DNA of 64,000 bases, from positions 4,154,001-4,218,000 of the forward strand of contig NC_133166.1 of the NCBI RefSeq assembly GCF_040802235.1. The letters are read 5' to 3'. The DNA comes from Manis javanica. Taxonomy: Eukaryota > Chordata > Mammalia > Pholidota > Manidae. The translations under genes were made by a program, and so were the position numbers. Below, in pieces: positions 1 through 11,734 of the stretch (positions are counted from its first letter, which is position 1; the number at the start of each line of letters is the position of its first letter). The notes beneath the pieces are model-generated. The model was not told the origin of the DNA and ran no database searches. It saw nothing but the letters and a program-made list of their open reading frames with translations.

Positions 1-646
1 GTCAGGGATTGAATGGGCTATAGATAGAGGGCTGGGAGCTGCTAGGAAGGTAGTGGGGATGGGTAAACTTGAACAGGAGTCACAAAAATTCCTCTCCTAA
101 ATTGTTATTTATTCCTGATGTACTTAATGGCTGAAAGTAATACAAATATGGTCAAAATCAAACATTTCTTTTTATCATAAGTCCCTAGTTGGTGAAGTGG
201 TAAATTTTGGGGCCTTTAAGTCTTCAAATGAAGATAATTTGTTTTTCAAACCAGTCTTATAACATGGCATTTAGAAAATCATTCATCTTTGAAATAAATT
301 TGCTTTGTGAGTTTTCTGGGAATGATGGATTTACTAACTATAATTGGGACCTGACAAATTGGGTGGAAAGTTGTAATGAACAGCCCCCAGTGGGCAAGTG
401 GCCCAGACTTGAGTTGAATCAACCATTATTTCAGGACATTGTTATCTTTGTGGATCTTGAGTGTAGTTGCCTTCCGGGTTCCTAACCCTGCATTACTATA
501 GCCCTGGCATTTGGGCCTGTTTAACCAGGACATGAGTATAACTCAGAGTATGAACTCCTGTTGTATACATGGAGTAATTTGCTTAATGGAACTGTTAACT
601 GTTTTAAGTTCCACAGCCTGGTAATGTGGCAAAACTAAAAGTAACC
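1..646. other. Left edge, downstream of C11orf97 exon 3
   Basis: No gene is read with confidence here. On the minus strand there is one good-looking splice acceptor: a pyrimidine-rich run followed by AG at 43-42. This could open a terminal C11orf97 exon running from base 41 off the window. It would complete the codon split at the exon 3 donor and stays open to base 1. This is inference only; the true last exon may lie further left. Confidence 0.3.
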
Positions 647-774
647 TCAGAGAAACAAGTGAAAAGAAGATTCAGTTTTGACTGAGAACTTCAAATAAAG
701 CATACACCACTGGTTTATAAATTGTTCAGGACACTCGGGGCCTTCAGTGGACGTGAAGGGTATTGGGGTCTTAC

Positions 775-900
775 TTCTCAGCCCTCCATGCCTCGAATAG
801 TACTTGGCTTGTGGCAGTAAACTGTTTCTGCTTGGCTGTCCGGGCTTCAAGCCTCCCACAGGGAGATTCCTTTTAATGCTCCAGATCCCTTCCAGGGCCA
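775..900 (-). CDS. C11orf97: C11orf97 coding exon 3
   Basis: This exon has 126 bases, with an acceptor ending GACAG just above 900 and donor GTAAGA at 774-769. It encodes VALEGIWSIKRNLPVGG through YYSRHGGLR and stops one base into the next codon. If the donor were skipped, the frame would stay open for a further 43 codons or so (to about 647), giving an alternative C terminus; the strong donor makes that the less likely form. Confidence 0.8.
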
Positions 901-3900
901 CTGTCAATATTTTCAAAAGCAAGATGATTATTAGCTTATTCTCTCCATAGCACAAAATGTTTCTAAAGTATTTACTTGGTGATTATTTTTTCAGTCATTT
1001 GGGTAGGAGGTTTATTTAGTTGGATTAATCAAACCACCAAAGGTCTTTATCATTTGTTTAAGCTTTCATTCTGGTTCATTCATTCAATTATTTCTGAGGC
1101 AATTAAGCCTCTAGGGCTCTTAGATCATTTAACTTTGACTACAGAAATACATGAAATGTCAATATAGAAATATATATAACAAAACATAGAAGGATCAGGA
1201 ATAAATAATAGTTCATACACAGACTTCGTTCAGTCAACCTTACCTAATTCTGATTTTATTCCTACAAGTCCAATTATTTCCAAAGGTTATATAACCCAAA
1301 ATTACCACATTAATTTATCCCAAACATCCAACAATCATCTAAAAGCCATGAACTAGGTGCTATTTGATCTCCCCTTGAAAGAAACAACAAACTCACTAGA
1401 AAACACCGCAGCAAAATATTTGGAAAATGAAGTCTACACTTTGGCACAAAGCATAGTCTTAAATCCTGGCACCATTCAACAAGTATTGATCTAGTGATAA
1501 ATTGCACTGGGCTGTCTTCCATATCCTAAAATCACTTATTTAGGTTTTCAGAATCAATTAACAAGTATTTGGTGAAAATTTATTGTGCAGAAAACTGTGA
1601 CCCACAGCAAACAAGGTTATTTAGTTTCATGCCGTAAGTTGTTTTTCCCATTTCTGAAGCTGTAAATTTCAGTGCCAATATTGTCCACAGAGCCAAGGCT
1701 GCCCACTGGAATCAGCACTGACATTTGACCCCTCCCTACAGGATTCTGTATGATGCCACGATTGGGACACAGCCGTGGGGTCAGAGGACACCTGGGTTTC
1801 AGTCCCTGCTCCACCACCTACCAGCTGTATGACTTCAGGTAAGTTATTTAAGTCACTATGTCTCAGTTTCCTTATCTTAAAATAAGGATAATAATATTTA
1901 CCTTGAAGGATTATTACAAGATTTGAATGAAATGGACATAAAGTGCTTTGTGTTCAATAAATGGTAGCTATTAATTTGTACAGAACAACAATTTTCCTAT
2001 CTAAGCATGGACTCAGATTCCCTCTGGAGAGGCACAGTCAACGAGCTAACTCACCAAGTTCAATGTCAATATGTACCTCTCCCTCCCCACTCCTGTACAA
2101 AGTAGCTGAAGCTATTTGTCAAGATTAGTTTCTTCCCTTTTCTTCAAAGACTTTCAAGGAAGACTCCACAGTGTCCTTCTGTTAATACAGAAAGACAAAG
2201 TTGCATCTGTTCCTTATATCTAACCTGAATCTTCCCCCTACCCAGTTCCACCTACTTTCCTCTTTTTCTATCTTGTCCAGAGATAGAAAAAAACTGCTCC
2301 CCAACCTCTCATTATACACTTTCAGATTTAGGAGGCCACAAACATTTAATAAATACCCCCTGTGCGTGACACCTGGTAAGAGACCAAGAAAACAGATTCA
2401 GATTTGTTTCACGTTGTGGGAAATTCTGGCAAACGGAAAGCGCTTTCAAATTGGGAGGCCGAACTATGTAGAAAGCCCACATTAAGTTGGAAGAATCATA
2501 TGTGTCTAATGTCAGATGCAATCAAAGGAATAGCTGGAAGTTTACAAGGTAATACAGACAATACCTGAAATGTAAGAGCAGATGTTCAGAAATGCATGAA
2601 AAATAACTCAAATCTTTATGCATAAGTGTTTACTGTACTCAGGGATAGAGGCTGCTGGAAAAAACAGAACTGCTTTGATTTGATATGAAGTTGAGATGAG
2701 GAAGTTACAGAAGCTGGTATGTTCAACTGGAGAGAAAGAAGTCTGGAAAGCAGCACAGATGCCCTTTGAAGCAGCTGCTTCTTTGAAGAGAAATCCATTT
2801 CCCCCAGCTCTGGGCATGTGCATTCCAGGAGGAGGAAGGGGCACAAAACGGAAGCAGGGCCAGAGAGACCTCCGTGTTCGCACGCTTATCCTGGAAAAGC
2901 AAAGGGCAGCTAAGAGGAGCTAAATCCTTTCCTGAAACTCATAATCTCCTACAGATTCTTCTCTCTTCCCTTCTCATGCCCTCAGTCCCCTTATACTCAG
3001 AGACCTTTTGAGGTGTATTTTTATCCTGAATTTTAAAGTAACTTAGGCCATGCCCTTGTGCTGGAAATTTCAGCCAGTGTGACCTCGCCTGCTTTCTCAG
3101 GGAAGGTAAGCTCACTCTTTACAAATATTTTCATTCCCTTCAGCTGTCTCTGGACTGTGAAAAAGAACATTAGAGCTTGAGAAGCCAGTGTAGAGCCATA
3201 TCGTTGATGTTTCTTTTGTGTAAACATGGGTAGAGATTTGACCAGAAGAAAAAAAATTTAAGTAATTTCAGTGCATGTTTGGGGACTTCTAAGTGCTGTC
3301 ATTATCTTGACATGCATTTGGTGCATAGTACATTCCTTGTATTTTGTAGGTACACAAAACATTTTTGTTGAATGAATTAATGAATAACAAACATACCCAC
3401 ACTTGCTGAGCAACATTTTACATTTTCTAAATTGGTACTAAACACAATAAATAAGCTGTAATTAATTTTATGTACAGTAAGGCACAAGTAGACACAAATT
3501 AATGGATTTGGCAGGACATTTTTCAAATTCACTGAGAAAGGAGAATACGTGTAAGAGGAAACCAGTAAGCTTCAGAAGTCAAATTTTTTATGATGACTAT
3601 AATGGTTGAAGGTTTTAGCCAGAAAAACACAAAAGCTCTTGCAATTTTAAAACATGAAATTAAGAAGCATTTCGAATGTAGATTCAGCAGGATTGGCTGA
3701 TGGACTAGATATGAAGTTTGAGGATTTGACTTCTAGGTGTTTGGCCTAATCAACAGAGTGAATTTAGCAGTACCGCTTCTTGAGATGGGGAAGACCTGTT
3801 GAAGAGGAGGATTTTAAAAGCTGGGGTATAGGATGAGTGTTCTGTTCTGGACATGTTAAGTTTAAGGGGCACATTAGACATCCAAGTGCAAAGTGAAGCA

Positions 3901-6900
3901 GGCTTTGGGATTTGAGGGGGCAGACAGAGGCCAGGAGGAGGTAGACTTTGGATTCATTAGCACACAGGTCTAGATGTGATCATCCAAGGAGTGAGTGCAG
4001 ACAGAGAAGAGGGCTTGTGGCTGAGTTTTCCAAAGTTTAGAGACTAGGAAGAAGGAAAATCAGCAGAGAAAACAACGAAACCAGTAGACTGGCACATGGT
4101 GACCTGGAGGCTAAATTGAGAATATCTTTACAAAAGGAAGGAGTAAACAATTACATCAGATGTACAGAGAAGTTGAGTTTGATGAGTTTGTGGATTGTAT
4201 TTGACCTTCAAGGTCATTGGCTTTGACCTTGAAGAGGAAGGTCCTTTGCAGTCTGAAAAAGAACAGTTTCCCTGGATTCATGGAAGCAAAAGCCTAACTG
4301 GAATGAGTGAAGAAGCAAATGACAAAAGAAAGTGGAGACAGTGGGTTAAATGCACTTACTCTTAACATCTGTACGTGGCTGTTACAGAAGCTAAACAAAT
4401 TCTTAAAAGTTGTTTGTAGAATTCTGGGTGTATGTGACAAGCAGAAGTTCCAGGAAGGGAAGTCATAGCTTTCATTATATACTGAACGGAGTTTGTTACT
4501 GAAAACCCTGCACTACAAGATCCAGTGGCTCGCCCAGGGCTGCCAACCCTCTGAGATGAAGTTGGCAGAGTGGCACCCTCTCTAGGTGCTCATTCCCTGT
4601 TGTGGCCAGACACTGGGCTTGCAGCCATTAAAAAAAGAAGAGGAAGAAAACCAAAAAAAAAAAAAAAGATAGTATCTCTGTTTTCATAAGTAGAGCCCCT
4701 TTAAAACGTAAACTGACAAAATCTATTTTCAGCTTTGAAAGATTTTTCTAGGCTAAAACAGCACCTCTGTGCGACCTCTGGTGGACATTATAAATGTCCA
4801 GGCATTCTCCATTTTATATGAGGGATATTAGAAAAGACTGCTTGGAAAAATGAATTTTTATAAACCGAATAATATTTCCTAATCACTGAGACTTTCTTAG
4901 ATTGTATTCAGGATACTATTTTTTTAGATACCCGTAAGTCTGTCTAAATTATAGGGATTCCAAGACATATATCCAAGCATATTTGTGTAGCTATGTATGC
5001 ATTGGTTGGGTTAGTTTGAATTTTTACGCAAATTTTGCAAAGTTTTTGCTGTCCAAAGTTACGCTTTAAGTAAGTGCATAATCAGACTATCCTATAATCA
5101 GATAACTAATATTACTGTATTCTTAGAATAATACATCCAACTAGTATATAAATTGTGAATTTATAAGTATAAATGAATGTAAACCCCAAATATAGTAGTA
5201 TAGACTTAACAATTTTTTCCCAAACCACTAGGGAAATAGTACACGTAGGCTTGGTTTTGGAGAAACAGTTCAGTAGGTCATTCTGCATCCATTCACACAG
5301 TTCAAATTAAACTTTGAACTTTCCTTCAAGAAACCATATGAACAAAATTGGTCATTTTGCTGGTCTCTCCTTTTGTAAGAATAGACAATACAAGAAGGCT
5401 TGAAGGTGTTTCTATGGCTGGTTTTGAACTATAAAGTGGGAAAATATGTCCTGGAATCTGAAATGATGCACCCTGGGCATGCAGCATCTGCTTTAGGAAT
5501 CCTTAGAGAATTTGTGTCTTAGCTGCTGGGTGTTCAACGACCCTCCTCAGAAGATGTCCAGTTCCCTGAGTTTAGGAGCCATATCTTACAGTTATTTCTT
5601 TTAGCAATGCTGATACCACAATGCAATAAAAAGCTGCTGATTTAAAGAGCATGATTTATGCAGGTGGTCATCATTGAGAAGGAACCATGAAAATGAGGGC
5701 TCCACCAGTTTCAAAATAACATCTGTAAGGGATTTAGGGGCTTCCACAGCACATATCTTTTATCAAATGAACCATCAGTGAGAGCTATCGATGCCCAGAC
5801 CGTACAACTCATACACTGTGTATGTGCAATAAAATCCTTGGATGATGACCTATTTAATGACCCAGATTCTTATGGGTCAGTGATTTGCAAAGTGGGGTCC
5901 CTGGACCATCAGCATAAACATGATCTATGAACTTGATAGACATGTAAATTCTTGGGGACCACCCATACCTACTGAGCCAGTTACTCTAGCGATGGAACCC
6001 AGCAATCTGCTTTTAACAGGCTCCCAGGCAATTCTGATGAAATCTATGGGAAATATATTATTGCCCATACCTATATCGATAAAGATTAAAGAAGAGCTTC
6101 TCAAGCACTTGGACAAAAATTCTGCTTGTCATTAAACAGAAATAGCTTGACCAGAAATGTATGATTAGCTCATTTTTAACCCTAAATATAATAGTTTACT
6201 TGGATATGGGTAAAATAATTATAAAATTAGCTCAAGAATTTCCCCAGGACCCATTTTTAACTTTGATAGTTATGGTTTTGTAATAAATAAAATAATCACT
6301 ATGCCATCAAATAGCAATTTCATATCATTTTCCAAATACCCCTCCTCTGTCACTGAGATTACCTGTAGGTGGATTTTTAATGTGGCATTCATCTCTCTTA
6401 ATATAAAGCTCTTCTTCCAGTACTTCCTTAATTCTCTTATGTGGCTCACAGTATAAAAACTTCTTCCCTAGAAAGACATTAACAAAATTGGTTACATTAT
6501 CAGAAATTCTGCCCAATCTTCTAGTCATTATACCTACATGAATAACAATTTTAAAAAGACACAGTCTTCCTTACAAATAGCAGGTGACTCGTCCTGCAGA
6601 CCCTATTTGGAACAATCTCTTCTGCTGTAACTTTTGGTTCTTTGGGGACTTCACATTTTCATATAATTCTTGACTTCTTAGAGTATTTCAGATACTTCTT
6701 TTAGGTGTGAAGAAATAAATGGAGTTTTTCTTCAAGAAAACTTTCATTGATTCCACAAATTCTTATTGTTAAAGACTTACCCTGGGCCAGGCATTTGGCT
6801 AGGGGCAGAGGACACAGCAATAAGACAGATCTGTGCATGGAGCTTAAAATCCAGATGCATACCATAGAATAGCCTCAGCATTATTTAATCTTATTTTTTA

Positions 6901-9900
6901 GAGATTAAACCTGAATTGTAGTGATCCACTTAAAGACATATGACCTTTTCCTGCCCCCTAAACTTGGCCCTATAGACATCACTGCTATAGTGGAGGACTG
7001 GATTATTTGTTTTAAGTAACTTAGCTACATTTCTTCTGCTCACCCCAGACAGCTCAGTGCTATCTGATCCGATCTGTCTCTCCAGTCTCTCCTGTTAGCC
7101 CCTCTCTCTTGCTCTCTGACCCTATCATGGCCCTGCTGCCCAATCCTACATCAAAGTGTTTGTACATTCTGTTTTCTCTGCCTCCACTGCTTTTCTCCTA
7201 GTATTTCTGACAGGGTAACTTCTGCTCAAATTTCAAGTCTAGGCTTCAATGTCAGTTCTTTAGGGAAACTTTACCTGACTCTACAATCTTGAGATTTCCC
7301 TGATTCCTTTTTCTCATAGTAGTCTCCTCTTTTCTTTCCTTTATTGCAATTTATATATGGCTTAATTTACTTTATATACAATATTTATGTAACTAGTAGT
7401 TTAATATATATCTTCCTTACCAGACTGTAAATAATATGAGGGCAGGGATTTATCTGTTCAGTTCATCAGTTCTAGAACAGAGCTTGGTGTAATAGATGCT
7501 CAACAAGTGTGTGTTCAAAGAGAACCAAGCATTATTAAATTAAACAGAGATCAAAGGCTATTCTGTGTACATGTCTGACAATGTAGCTTTGTGAGTGGCA
7601 GGAACCAGCAGTTCAAGTCTTAGTATTCAAAAACTCAATTCAAGGAACCGTGGAAACCTAAACAACCAAATATTTTAGCTATTTAAGATTTGACTTCAAA
7701 CTCACAAAGATGTGGCAGGTGCCTCATCTTTTCCAGACTAACCAATAAGGAAAGCAAGTGAATAAATTTGACTTTTGTGCAGACTGGTCCCAAATGGACA
7801 AGAGACCTGCTGCTTCTGGCTCTAGCCCTGGGTCATTCCTGGTCACAAAGAACCAAACACACCCTCAGACACAGACAAGGTAGAGTTAGATACTTTCTGG
7901 GTCTCATTCTTGTTTCCCAAAAGTGACAAGTCATGTGAATGAGAGATGGGGTCAGCATTTCTCAAGCTTAATTTTGGTTTAAACTTTTTTGGTTAAATCA
8001 TGATCTTCAGGAAGAACAAGGTTTAAGAAATGTGGCAAAGAAGGAAGAAAATCCTATAACAGGTCAGTAGAGAGGAACAGATCACCGGTTCTAACTTCAA
8101 GTCCCTTGACAGATTTCAGCTCTGCTGCTATGAGAATTTACAGAGGAAATCACTGCAGGTTTTGAGGAACTGTGAAAAAGGCGAGTGTAGTAAAGAGGTA
8201 GTGTAAGCAAATATTTTCTGCTCCAGAAAAGAAAGAAGTGGTGGGGGTGGGTGTGGGGAGGAAGGAAGGAAGGGAGAGAAAAATGAAAATTTCTACAAAC
8301 TCACATAGCAACTTAATGTTGCTCTTCAAAATTTTGAGTGGATTGGTCAACAGTTGGCTGGTGAGTACAGACAATGAGGAGAAGTGATCACTAAGTGTTA
8401 AAGACTGCTAAAAGCAATCATTCTAGACTAAATTGCTTTCCTTTATTAAGAGCTAATAACAAATGCAACAATTTATTGAGGGCTACCATGTCCTAGGCAT
8501 CTTATGTATATTATCTTTCTTCCTCATACCTATGGGCAGGTATATTATTCATATTTACAATGTTTGGATCAAGGAAGGTTATTATCCCACCACACTATAC
8601 TCAGCTGATTGTACTTAGAATACTGGATTCAGTGCTTAATAGGCTGGAGAATGTTGGAAGAGGTTCAGCCAGCATAGCGAAAAAGTGCTGCAAAATATCT
8701 TAAAGTAACACTGAAGTCTGTGAAAGATATAATGGGTGCTCAAATAGCTACCTTTATACAATTCAAGGATGTTTTAGTGGGAAAGGACCACACTTTATAT
8801 TTGAGAGCAAATCTGTGATTAGGGAATAGAAGGTGTAGAGAGACTAAAGACCTTACCACAAAACATTTGAAAATTGAATGGACACTTAGTGTTGGTGGGA
8901 ACAGTCTGTCTCTATTCAGGCTGAGGCCCTAATAGGAGGTTCTCAGGGAGGCTGAGACAGGAACTCTACATCAGGAACCCCAACCTGACTTTGTGAGTTC
9001 CTGAAAGTTTGCAAAGCTGCCTTAATTCATTTCCCATGTCCCTGAAACTTGCCCAATGCCTGGCATAGAGTAAGGACGCAATATTTGTTGAAATGATGAA
9101 TGATAAATTCCACCTTTTATTCCTATAGCCACAAGAATAAAAAACCTTTAATGCTTAACATCTTTAATGGGGAAATTTTCAGGTAGAATTTTAAGTCGGA
9201 GTAAGGAAATTACTTAAATATACTGAATAGTTAGACTGAATTTAGTTGCTCTAAGACCTCTGCATGTTGTTGATAATAAGAAAAAGAATGAGATATTATA
9301 ATCAATCATTGGGGTTGATGCTCAGGGAAGAGGCTCTTTCGACAGGACGTTCTGCCACTCCTTGATGAAGTCTGGAGGGAGCAGGGACAGGAGCTGAGCC
9401 CTTCACCGCAACCCTCCCTCCGGGGAGCCTGGAGAAGCGTAGGCTGCTCTCTAGAGAGGCAATCAACGAGGCGCTCTGCAGAAGGGCTGCAAACCGCTCT
9501 AGGTCCTCTATGGTCTATTATTTTCAGCAGCATCATTCCTTAGCACCTCCTGCAGACCTGTGGGGAGCAGGGACTGTGAAATACCTGTAAATTCGTGGAA
9601 CAATATGGATGAACGCTGCAACCTGGCGCGGACTCAAATTTCAACTGAGTTGGTTGTGACTGCGAACCCGAACTGTATTTACTTACATTAATATTGTTTG
9701 TGCGTTTGGCAGGACAGGGCAGAAACAGTAGTGTGTTAAAATGTAGCCAATAGTGTGAAATTCTAAAAGGATCAGGTAATAATTTATGGATTGAGGGACC
9801 ATAATGGAATGGGAGTTGAAGTGTTTTAGGAATTTCTCCAGCACTGAGTGGCCACAGACAAGTCACTTTCTTTACTTTAGTTAAGACGTCAGTTTCCTGG

Positions 9901-10470
9901 TCTGTGAAATGAAGGAATTGGCAAAAATGATCTACGTATTTTCGTATGTGTGTGTGTATAAAATGTATTTATATATCTTATCAATTTACGTTATTATATA
10001 AATTTTAAATTTCTATATTACATGTAACATATTTTGTAATTATATATTTTTATAAATTTATATATGCACACATACAAATTTTTTTCAGTACCTTCCCGGG
10101 CAATGCAGTTGGAGGCTCCCTGGGCCCAGATACCTATTTGAAGGACGGCTTGTCTGCTTTTTGCCACAGTGCGGTCGCCGTCGCCGCCAAGCACAGCAGC
10201 TCCACCCGCTCCCTCCGGCCCGCGCGGCAGCAGCCGGTGCCCCCCACCCCCCGACTCGGCTTCACCGTTCCCGCATCACCCGCTCTCCACGGCGAGCGGT
10301 CGGCGGCCGGAGGGGAACTCACGCTGTTGGCAGGAATCCTGCGGGCCGCCGCCGCCGGGCTCCCCTCGCGCCCCGCACCCCTGCCCCGCGGGCGGCCGAG
10401 GCTGCTCCCCGCCGCGGCCCGTCTCAGGCGCCGGGCCCGCGGTCGCCACCACCGAGTCTTCCAGCCTCAT
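775..10470 (-). CDS. C11orf97: C11orf97 orthologue, coding region (3' end missing)
   Basis: Three minus-strand coding exons (10470-10323, 6467-6363, 900-775) join in frame. They give 126 codons plus one base of codon 127, close to the length I recall for the human protein (about 126 residues). The match is clearest in exon 2 (FLYCEPHKRIKEVLEEE) and exon 3 (GIWSIKRNLPVGG, LPQAKYYSRHGGLR). All splice borders are GT-AG. The protein is small, basic towards the C terminus, with no signal peptide or membrane segment. Its molecular function is not established; I do not assign one. The ATG at 10470-10468 is the first downstream of the island and has a weak context (T at -3). The stop codon is not located. 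Confidence 0.85.
901..1764. other. C11orf97 intron 2, right of exon 3
   Basis: AT-rich intronic sequence with no gene or recognisable repeat. The short open frames in it show no codon bias or motif. Confidence 0.4.
1765..1975 (+). repeat. MIR SINE
   Basis: Good match to the MIR layout: a tRNA-like start, 'cacctgggtttcagtccctg', a central 'accagctgtatgactt' core, 'ctcagtttccttatctt', then a degenerate tail with 'aagtgctttgtgttcaataa'. Old, diverged, intronic. Confidence 0.8.
1976..3329. other. C11orf97 intron 2, unique sequence
   Basis: No gene supported. The overlapping open frames at about 2.6-2.9 kb lie on both strands at once and resemble no family I recognise. There is a purine-rich stretch near 2690-2930. 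Confidence 0.4.
3330..3380 (+). repeat. L2 LINE 3' end fragment
   Basis: The stretch 'gcatagtacattccttgt' through 'ttgttgaatgaattaatgaa' is the usual 3' terminus of L2 (and related) elements in sense orientation. Confidence 0.5.
3600..4340 (-). repeat. L2 LINE fragment, antisense
   Basis: Antisense L2 body. Recognisable blocks include 'ttctggacatgttaagttta', 'gacatccaagtgcaaagtga', 'ctagatgtgatcatccaagg' and 'gtgagtgcagacagagaaga', all common in antisense L2. Boundaries are approximate. Confidence 0.6.
4341..5870. other. C11orf97 intron 2, unique sequence
   Basis: No gene or clear repeat. A poly(A) run of about 15 lies at 4654-4668. A CTCF-like motif at 4766-4788 is listed separately. Confidence 0.4.
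4766..4788 (-). promoter_or_regulatory. CTCF-like motif
   Basis: Read on the minus strand, this contains CCACCAGAGGTCGC, one base from the usual CTCF core in the G-rich part. Motif inspection only; occupancy is unknown. Confidence 0.35.
5878..6105 (+). mobile_element. MER5A (hAT-Charlie) DNA transposon remnant
   Basis: The order of blocks is that of MER5A: 'gcaaagtggggtccctggac', 'cttgatagacatgtaaattc', 'acccagcaatctgcttttaa', 'caggcaattctgatg'. It is a non-autonomous element with no coding capacity. The open frames across it on both strands are spurious. Confidence 0.75.
6363..6467 (-). CDS. C11orf97: C11orf97 coding exon 2
   Basis: This exon has 105 bases, with an acceptor ending TCTAG just above 6467 and donor GTAATC at 6362-6357. 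The C left over from exon 1 plus GG makes Arg, followed by KKFLYCEPHKRIKEV and then a charged helix-like stretch ending HIKNPPT. This is the most conserved part of the protein. The reading frame continues phase-correct into exon 3. Confidence 0.85.
6740..6860 (-). repeat. L2 LINE 3' fragment, antisense
   Basis: The blocks 'ggccaggcatttggctaggg', 'gaggacacagcaataagaca' and 'gcatggagcttaaaatc' are the antisense L2 3' pattern. Confidence 0.55.
7030..7515 (+). repeat. L2 LINE fragment, sense
   Basis: Sense L2 3' region: 'aacttctgctcaaatttcaa', 'agactgtaaataatatgagg', 'gcagggatttatctgttcag', then 'agagcttggtgtaatagatg' and 'ctcaacaagtgtgtgtt'. Lies in C11orf97 intron 1. Confidence 0.65.
7516..8999. 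other. C11orf97 intron 1, mostly unique
   Basis: No gene supported. About 8465-8575 has the layout of an old mammal-wide repeat ('aatttattgagggctaccat' then 'ctaggcatcttatgtatatt'); I cannot place it in a family. A short GA-rich patch lies at 8225-8285. Confidence 0.35.
9000..9110 (+). repeat. L2 LINE 3' end fragment
   Basis: The stretch 'cccaatgcctggcatagagt' followed by 'gcaatatttgttgaaatgat' is the L2 3' end. Confidence 0.55.
9840..9925 (+). repeat. MIR fragment
   Basis: Contains 'ccacagacaagtcactttct' followed by 'gtcagtttcctggtctgtga', the MIR core and 3' half. The stretch from 9111 to 9839 holds nothing I recognise. Confidence 0.55.
9950..10085. repeat. AT-rich low-complexity block
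   Basis: Almost pure A/T with TATATA and TTTATAAA runs, opened by a short GT run at 9945-9958. It ends about 45 bases before the CpG island, giving an abrupt base-composition change just inside C11orf97 intron 1. Confidence 0.7.
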
Positions 10471-10720
10471 GCAGCCTCCTCCGCTCTGCCGCACGCGGCC
10501 CGGATCGCGAGGCGTCCCCGGTTGCCTCGGTGACTGCGGACGCTCCCGCCCGCGGACGCGCTCAGCGCGCAGCTCCCAGGCCCCAGGTGTGCCGCGCGCC
10601 CGGGGCTGCGATTGTTTAGCGCCAATGCAAAGGCCTTCCGCTTCATCCCTCGTTTGTGTCTCATGCCAGCTTCGCTGGAGAGCCTTTCCTACGCCCACAT
10701 AGGGAACCTGAGATCCAGAA
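10130..10720 (-). promoter_or_regulatory. C11orf97: CpG island, C11orf97 promoter and first exon
   Basis: Very GC-rich and CpG-dense compared with its surroundings, with GCCGCC, CGCGCC and GGGCGG-type boxes. It covers coding exon 1 and the sequence upstream of the ATG on the minus strand. The many long overlapping open frames here on both strands are the usual result of stop-poor GC-rich DNA. The first transcribed base cannot be read from sequence. Confidence 0.75.
10323..10470 (-). CDS. C11orf97: C11orf97 coding exon 1
   Basis: This exon has 148 coding bases: ATG at 10470-10468 and donor GTGAGT at 10322-10317, leaving a phase-1 codon. It encodes a low-complexity Gly/Pro/Glu/Arg-rich N terminus (MRLEDSVVATAGPAPETGRG and onward) inside a CpG island. 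The open frame extends upstream without a stop to about 10764, so the start rests on the homologous N-terminal pattern and not on an upstream stop. Confidence 0.75.
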
Positions 10721-10949
10721 AAGGCTCCGGAAATTTTCTGAGGTCGCACGGCTAGGAAGTGCACAGCTGGAGTCTGAACTCAGAAAAGCCGGGTCCCAAA
10801 GCCCAAAGAGTTGTTCATACCTGCAATAGGTAGGGACGGGAGCAGGCACTGCACAGGTGAGTCCCAGATCAGGTCGCTGCTTCACACAAGCTTGTCGTGT
10901 CCCGGCCCCCTCCTTCCACACACACAACTCAATCAAGAAACGAATGTCC

Positions 10950-11730
10950 TTCATCCTAGAGAATTTTACTGGAATTATTTTATTGCAGTTTCTTTTCTTT
11001 GTTCTTTCTGGCACACCTGTTATTTGTTAGAGCTCATTTGTCCCCTAATTTTCTGAACTATTTTATAGCTCTATATTATTTCCTGGGAAATTTCCTCAAC
11101 ATTATTTTCTAAACATTCCATTTTTCACTTCTGCCATCATGCTTTTAATTTTCCAGAGCTCTCTGGTTACTTTTTAACATCTTGGCCTTATATCATGGAC
11201 TCAATATATTCTTGCTGGGGATATTAAGGATATAGTTCATTTCCAGTGTTATTTTCTTGTTGTGTAATTGCTGCCTCCTCCTACTGACCCATTCCTGCTT
11301 CCTTTGGTCTCTTCCTCAGTCTTCAGGTGATCCTTCACTGTCTTGCCCTATTGAGTAGTGGAGAATATGAATATCACATACTGTGGGGCTCATAGGCGAT
11401 TTGTCTGGACTGTTTAGTTGCGGAACCCCTGACATCGGTATTTTGAGTTCTTATTTCTTGAATGACTCTTCGTGGGGTGACTCCCTCAGTCTCCCTGTGG
11501 GAGGGGATCAGTCTATACCCTAGGAAGCCAGTGGTAGGAGAGACCTGAGGGCTCAATGTGAGGTATGTTATTCATGAAATCCACCTACTGAGGATGGTGG
11601 CCCTGCCCTCAGTTGTGCTTTATACCTTCCAGTCCAGAGAGGCTTTGTTTGGCTTCTTCCAGAGAATTACCTCCAGTCTTCTGCTGGGGTGGGAGTCATC
11701 CATCTAGCTGCTCAGAATGGAGGAAGAGGG
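10950..11730 (-). repeat. Probable L1 3' UTR, antisense, diverged
   Basis: Phrases such as 'acatcttggccttatatcat', 'ggactcaatatattcttgct' and later 'ctttataccttccagtccag' resemble the antisense 3' UTR of old L1M/L1ME elements. It leads directly into the clearer L1 at 11735. Low-resolution call. Confidence 0.4.
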
Positions 11731-11734
11731 GATT

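Noticed and set aside
2608-2923. Overlapping frames of 75-91 codons near 2.6-2.9 kb, possible small gene
   Set aside because: Open on both strands at once, no homology, no splice or promoter context.
10134-11014. Overlapping open frames up to 177 codons on both strands
   Set aside because: GC-rich, stop-poor CpG-island DNA opens many frames. Only the minus-strand frame at 10470-10323 matches C11orf97 and has a donor.
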